DNA of 64,000 nucleotides from Anisus vortex. Taxonomy: Eukaryota; Mollusca; Gastropoda; Planorbidae. Positions 58,931-64,000 of this stretch are shown in pieces. The notes below the pieces were generated by a model that was not told the origin of the DNA, made no database searches, and worked only from the letters and a program-made list of their open reading frames with translations. A program made the translations under genes and the position numbers. The DNA is taken from NCBI GenBank assembly GCA_949126835.1, contig OX421508.1, positions 13,718,272 to 13,782,271 on the forward strand, in the 5' to 3' direction. Each line of letters opens with the position of its first letter. Within the stretch, counting starts at the first letter, position 1.

Positions 58931-59357
58931 TCAATATGTATAATTACCATGAGTTTGTTTACATGTTTGTAAATAACTTTATTTTATTTATTTATATGTT
59001 TGTTCGCTATATGCTCCTAGGCCATTTGACCGATCGACACAAATGTATAAATTGGAAACGTCCTCATAAAGACTTTTTTAAAAATATAAACACTGTTGCT
59101 TAATTCGTTAATTTTCTTTTTAAATAAACTTAGACCTATTGATATTTACTGTATGTTAAAGTTCTAAACTTAGCGCCATTTCAGTATGTTCTCCCTTTAA
59201 AATGCTTTAAAAAAAAAGAACAAAAACTAAATACATAAAGATACGTTCTCACTTCAGTTTTTATTGTAATAGTGTCCGTTATTTTTTTCTTTCTCTTTTA
59301 ACAAAACACCTTGTAATCATTCGTTTCTCCGTCATTTTGACGGGCATAATCACTAGT
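58931..59357 (+). mobile_element. Non-autonomous Helitron, complete copy 3
   Basis: Starts with TCAATATGTATAATTACC directly after an A, and ends with hairpin CCGTCATTTTGACGG (59329-59343), nine bases, then CTAGT (59353-59357), followed by T. The A/TC...CTRRT/T arrangement with a subterminal hairpin is the Helitron signature. Homologous to 18786-19203 and 41538-41693. Confidence 0.82.
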
Positions 59358-59359
59358 TA

Positions 59360-59925
59360 AATTATAAACTTTAACTTTATTATTGTCCTCGGAATACTTA
59401 AGAAAATGGTTAAACATTGGATGGTAAATAAAAATAAAAACATATTTAAGCACTACATAGAAAGAAACTTTTTGAAACACTGCTACAAGAATATGTTCTC
59501 AAGTTTAAAAGAATTGGAAAAATAAAATAGTAATAATACATAAAGGATTAAATGCTAACTTAGAAGTAACAACACAACATTTCTGCCATCATTCGTTCAC
59601 CAAGCGTTCATCTTGTCTAACATCTGGTCACAAGAAACAACTCTGATTGACAGATTGTATGGAGAATTGACGTAAACTGCAGTTTTAAATATTGAGCTCA
59701 ATGCCTTATTTCTACAGCTATACTTTCAGGAGGAACTTAGCCTAGTGCTCACTCATTTCATTATTTACAGTATGCGATACATCATTAAGACCTATACTTC
59801 TGATTGGAAGATGGCAGAGAGAAAGGTCTCCAATATTTTGAAAGATTTTTGAAGAGACCTAACGTTAAGGCAGGCTGTCTTGCATTTAATTCCTCACTGG
59901 TTGTCGCCAGTGCATTTTGGTTTTA
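59360..59925. other. No recognisable feature
   Basis: AT-rich, no supported gene. Confidence 0.5.
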
Positions 59926-61165
59926 CGGCAATGCCCATCAAGCGAGGTTGCCGCAAAGCTCATCAAACGAGGTTGCCACGATGCCCATCAAGCTAGGTTG
60001 CCACGATGCCCATCAAGTTAGGTTGCCACGATGCTTATCAAGTTAGGTTGCCACGATGCCTATCAAGCTAGGTTGCAACGATGCCCATCAAGTTAGGTTG
60101 CCACGATGCCAATCAAGCTAGGTTGCCACGATGCCCATCAAGCTAGGTTGCCACGATGCCCATCAAGCTAGGTTGCCACGATGCCCATCAAGTTATGTTG
60201 CCAAGATGCCCATCAAGTTAGGTTGCCACGATGCCTATCAAGCTAGGTTGCAACGATGCCCATCAAGTTAGGTTGCCACGATGCCTATCAAGCTAGGTTG
60301 CCACGATGCCCATCAAGCTAGGTTGCCACGATGCCCATCAAGCTAGGTTGCCACGATGCCCATCAAGCTAGGTTGCCACGATGCCCATCAAGCTCGGTGG
60401 CCACGATGCCCATCAAGTTACGTTGCCAGGATGCCCATCAAGCTAGGTTGCCACGATGCACATCAAGCTAGGTTGCCACGATGCCCATCAAGTTAGGTTG
60501 CCACGATGCCTATCAAGCTAGGTTGCCACGATGCCCATCAAGTTAGGTTGCCACGATGCCCATCAAGTTAGGTTGCCACGATGCCTATCAAGCTAGGTTG
60601 CAACGATGCCCATCAAGTTAGGTTGCCACGATGCCTATCAAGCTAGGTTGCCACGATGCCCATCAAGCTAGGTTGCCACGATGCCCATCAAGCTAGGTTG
60701 CCACGATGCCCATCAAGCTAGGTTGCCACGATGCCCATCAAGCTCGGTGGCCACGATGCCCATCAAGCTAGGTTGCCACGATGCCCATCAAGCTAGGTTT
60801 GCCACGATGCCCATCAAGCTAGGTTGTCACGATGCCCATCAAGCTCGGTGGCCACGATGCCCATCAAGCTAGGTTGCCACGATGCCCATCAAGTTACGTT
60901 GCCAGGATGCCCATCAAGCTAGGTTGCCACGATGCACATCAAGCTAGGTTGCCACGATGCCCATCAAGTTAGGTTGCCACGATGCCTATCAAGCTAGGTT
61001 GCCACGATGCCCATCAAGTTAGGTTGCCACGATGCCCATCAAGCTAGGTTGCCACGATGCCTATCAAGCTAGGTACCGCGATGCTCATCAAACTAGTTTT
61101 TCGTTTTGCCCATCAAGCGATATTGCCGCAATGCCCATCAAGCGAGGTTGCCACGATTCCCCGCC
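59926..61165. repeat. 25-bp minisatellite, ~49 copies
   Basis: Unit GTTGCCACGATGCCCATCAA plus GCTAG, with CTA/TTA, CCC/CCT and CTCGGTGG variants. The variant order near 60035-60400 is partly repeated at 60580-61030, so blocks of several units were copied. Confidence 0.95.
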
Positions 61166-63160
61166 TACGAGGTTGCCGGGGATGCTAGTTCTGGAATGTC
61201 AATCCTATAAGCACTTTTCCTATGAATCGACGCCTTGTTCCTCCATTATGACCTTTATCTTGACCTTTTTATGTACATTATAAACAGCACAACAACAACT
61301 TAATGAAACTTCTATGATGTTCAGGGTTTTATTATACATATTTATGATAACTCCCGAAACTAAGCTCAACTATTATATTATGTTGCCTACTAAAAGCGAG
61401 TAGAACCAATATACAGTTTTGCCCACTTGATTTCAAGCAATACAATATAATACAATTCTTTTTCTTTTTTTTTTCTAAGACTAATGCATACCTTTGTTGT
61501 AATTTTGTAGATTTGGAGAGATTGAATTAGTGTCTTACTATATAATATTCCTCATCGATTGGGCTATTATGTGCGATAGTTTTGACTTGTGAAGCTTGAG
61601 TAAAATCAATAATAATCATACATGTTAGAGATATTAATTTCTAAATGTTATTCTATCTCATACATCAATCTATACTTGACTCCATTGCTATCTCTACGTA
61701 TATCTTTATCTGTCTATTTGTTTGACTGTTTGTCTGTTGACAATTTATCTACCCATATGTTATATTCTATGTTTCTAAATTTCAATATCTCTCTTTCCAT
61801 TCTTCTATTTATCTCGTTGACTGTCGTTCAGTGTCTTTCTTCAAGCTGTCTATAGTGGATCTAGCGATCTAGCAATATCCATCTATCTTTCTGATGGTGC
61901 TTTATCCATTATCCCGCTATCTACCTACCTGTCTATCCACTTTTAAATCTATAAAGCTTTCTATAAAGCTTTCCATGTATATAGCATCAATATTATAACA
62001 TATAAATTAATATAAATGGTTATATATATATATATATATATATATGAATGTCCTATTGCCTGTCACTCCATCTAACTATGTGTGACAAAAACAACATAAT
62101 TTGCGTGTTACTTTGCTTAAAAAACATCAAACACAAAGTTGTTTTCGTGCAAATTACTGTAGCGTGTCTGATAAGCTTACTACAGATTATTTTGCATGCT
62201 TATGTGTACAAAAAAATAATAATAAGTATAGCTATTTATGCTCCCATAGGTGCCGCTTACATAAAGTTAAGACATAGCTATATGTTGAATATATTATATA
62301 GGAGTTTAGAAATATTGTCTTGAAGGAAAAGTACTTTGGGATGTATTTGACAAGGAGGTTGCAAATTAATTTTGACCTAAATTCTGCCTTTCGAGTTTAA
62401 AAAAATAACAAATTTTAGTACATTTTAACGTTACATCATTATTATATTGAAGTGTGATTCAGTAACAAGGCTGCAAGCTAATATACATGTTATTTGACAA
62501 GTTTTGTGTAGTGTTAAATATAACGGCTACATGATTGAATTTCGAATGTTATTGAAAAATATAATCAATTAAATACATATGTAGTGAATGATAAAACGTC
62601 AACTTAAACGCATAAAAAGAATAAAATGATAAATAATTTAAAACAAATTGAGATAATAAATTTATGTTTAGACGAACAGACATAAGCTTCACTTAATTTA
62701 TTATTTTTTATCATTAAATTCATTTTTTTTTCTTTTCTGTTTTTTTTTTTAAGTTTATTAAAACGCACACAAATTTAGTTGGCTTTTAAGTTTAATGCAA
62801 CAAAGTAGACTCATTAACTTCGGAAGGCGAAATGGGGCAGTGAGCGAAAAAACCTCAAAAGGAACGGTGAGCCAAAAATGGTTTAGAACTAATTTACTAA
62901 TGTTCAAGACTGGACCTTTCTATTTCGTGAATTTGTGAATTTGTTTTAAAAGTCTAAATACAGTCCGTGGAAAGAGACAGACAGACAAAGAGGGAGAAAG
63001 AGAAAGTAAGTAAAAATAAGTAGGAGAAGATAGTGAGAGAAGAACCGATTGTTTAGAATAGAATAGAATGGACAGGAAGAGACAATAAAAGAAAGAAAGA
63101 ATAGTGCAAGGGAGAAAGATTAATAATAAAAGATAAATAGAGATAGAAAGGGAGACAGAG
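61166..63160. other. No supported gene
   Basis: AT-rich with TCTA-type low complexity at 61660-61960 and an AT run near 62020-62045. ORFs of about 80-90 codons here have no recognisable features. Confidence 0.45.
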
Positions 63161-63475
63161 ATACAGACTAAAACAGACCAGAGATACAGACTAAAACAGA
63201 CCAGAGATACAGACTAAAACAGACCAGAGATACAGACTAAAACAGACCAGAGATACAGACTAAAACAGACCAGAGATACAGACTAAAACAGACCAGAGAT
63301 ACAGACTAATACAGACCAGAGATACAGACTAAAACAGACCAGAGATACAGACTAAAACAGACCAGAGATACAGACTAAAACAGACCAGAGATACAGACTA
63401 AAACAGACCAGAGATACAGACTAAAACAGACCAGAGATACAGACTAAAACAGACCAGAGATACAGACTAAAACAG
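63161..63475. repeat. 23-bp near-perfect minisatellite, ~14 copies
   Basis: Unit AGAGATACAGACTAAAACAG plus ACC, with one visible variant (CTAATACAG). The remainder to 64000 is AT-rich with nothing recognised. Confidence 0.95.
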
Positions 63476-64000
63476 ATCTATTTAGATAGAACTTATTGTT
63501 ATCAATTTGTGGATGAAATATTTTCTTTTCTCGGCACATGACCAAGTAAAATCTCTGAGTATTTTTTTTTACCCTCCTTTCTCCCACATCTGCTCCGAAA
63601 ATAAGAGACACATTTTATCAGATGTTTTGAGAAATTTATAATAAGGAAAGAAAAAGTGAATTTCGATTAAGAGATTGAAATAATGACAAACAAATCCACC
63701 GAAAAGAAAAGACATTAGATTAGATCTATAATATAATTATGTCAATTTTATTGCAAACCAAATTAAAACTTGACGCAATTAAATTTGGGATTTTCAGTTA
63801 AAGTATGAAGAAAATACGTTTTCCTTTCCACAAACTCATTCAAATTAAATTGATAGAAAGAATTTGGCTTGGAAATTTTGCATTTAGATTATGTTTGAAA
63901 TAATAATAATTAGCCTAATTATACATCAATACACAACTAAATTTGTTTTCTTAATTGATAGAGTGTATTTTTTAAAACAAAATATATAATATTACATAAT

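Noticed and set aside
11267..63475. CRISPR-like arrays
   Set aside because: Units are contiguous tandem repeats without unique spacers, in a eukaryotic context, with no cas genes.

Overview
The window looks like an intron-rich, repeat-rich metazoan genome, most likely a gastropod mollusc. That assignment is an inference. It rests on a spliced DC-STAMP-domain sperm gene, a tandem amidated neuropeptide precursor resembling molluscan LASGLVamide precursors, tRNA-derived SINEs, and a mix of LINE, hAT, MULE and Helitron sequence. There is no bacterial gene organisation: no operons, no ribosome binding sites, no CRISPR array.

Layout. 1-2130: a LINE on the minus strand whose endonuclease/reverse-transcriptase frame stays open to the window edge. 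3268-19957: eight exons on the plus strand encoding the C-terminal ~391 residues of a DCST1-like protein (membrane segments, DC-STAMP-like core, Cys-rich RING-like end, acidic tail); its 5' exons lie upstream of the window. Its introns hold minisatellites, a foldback element, a short hAT with target duplication, and a 2.5-kb hAT with perfect terminal repeats and 8-bp duplication. 23590-24511: on the minus strand, convergent with DCST1, a terminal exon with 20 copies of a 13-residue neuropeptide repeat; its signal-peptide exon was not found. 24.5-64 kb: no confident cellular gene. It holds more than twenty tandem arrays, including a 4.24-kb array of about 101 nearly identical 42-bp units, two further LINE pieces, a nested hAT/MULE locus, non-autonomous Helitrons and a broken Helitron protein, SINEs and a GC-rich dispersed repeat.

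Main theme. Several minisatellites contain or touch splice sites of the DCST1-like gene. The clearest is the acceptor of exon 5: branch-like motif, AG and the first 17 coding bases occur nine times in tandem, and only the last copy gives an in-frame product. Donors of exons 1 and 3 also have downstream tandem copies, and the arrays before exons 6 and 8 run up to the acceptor. Array unit lengths are often multiples of three, so many long open frames here are artefacts of repetition.
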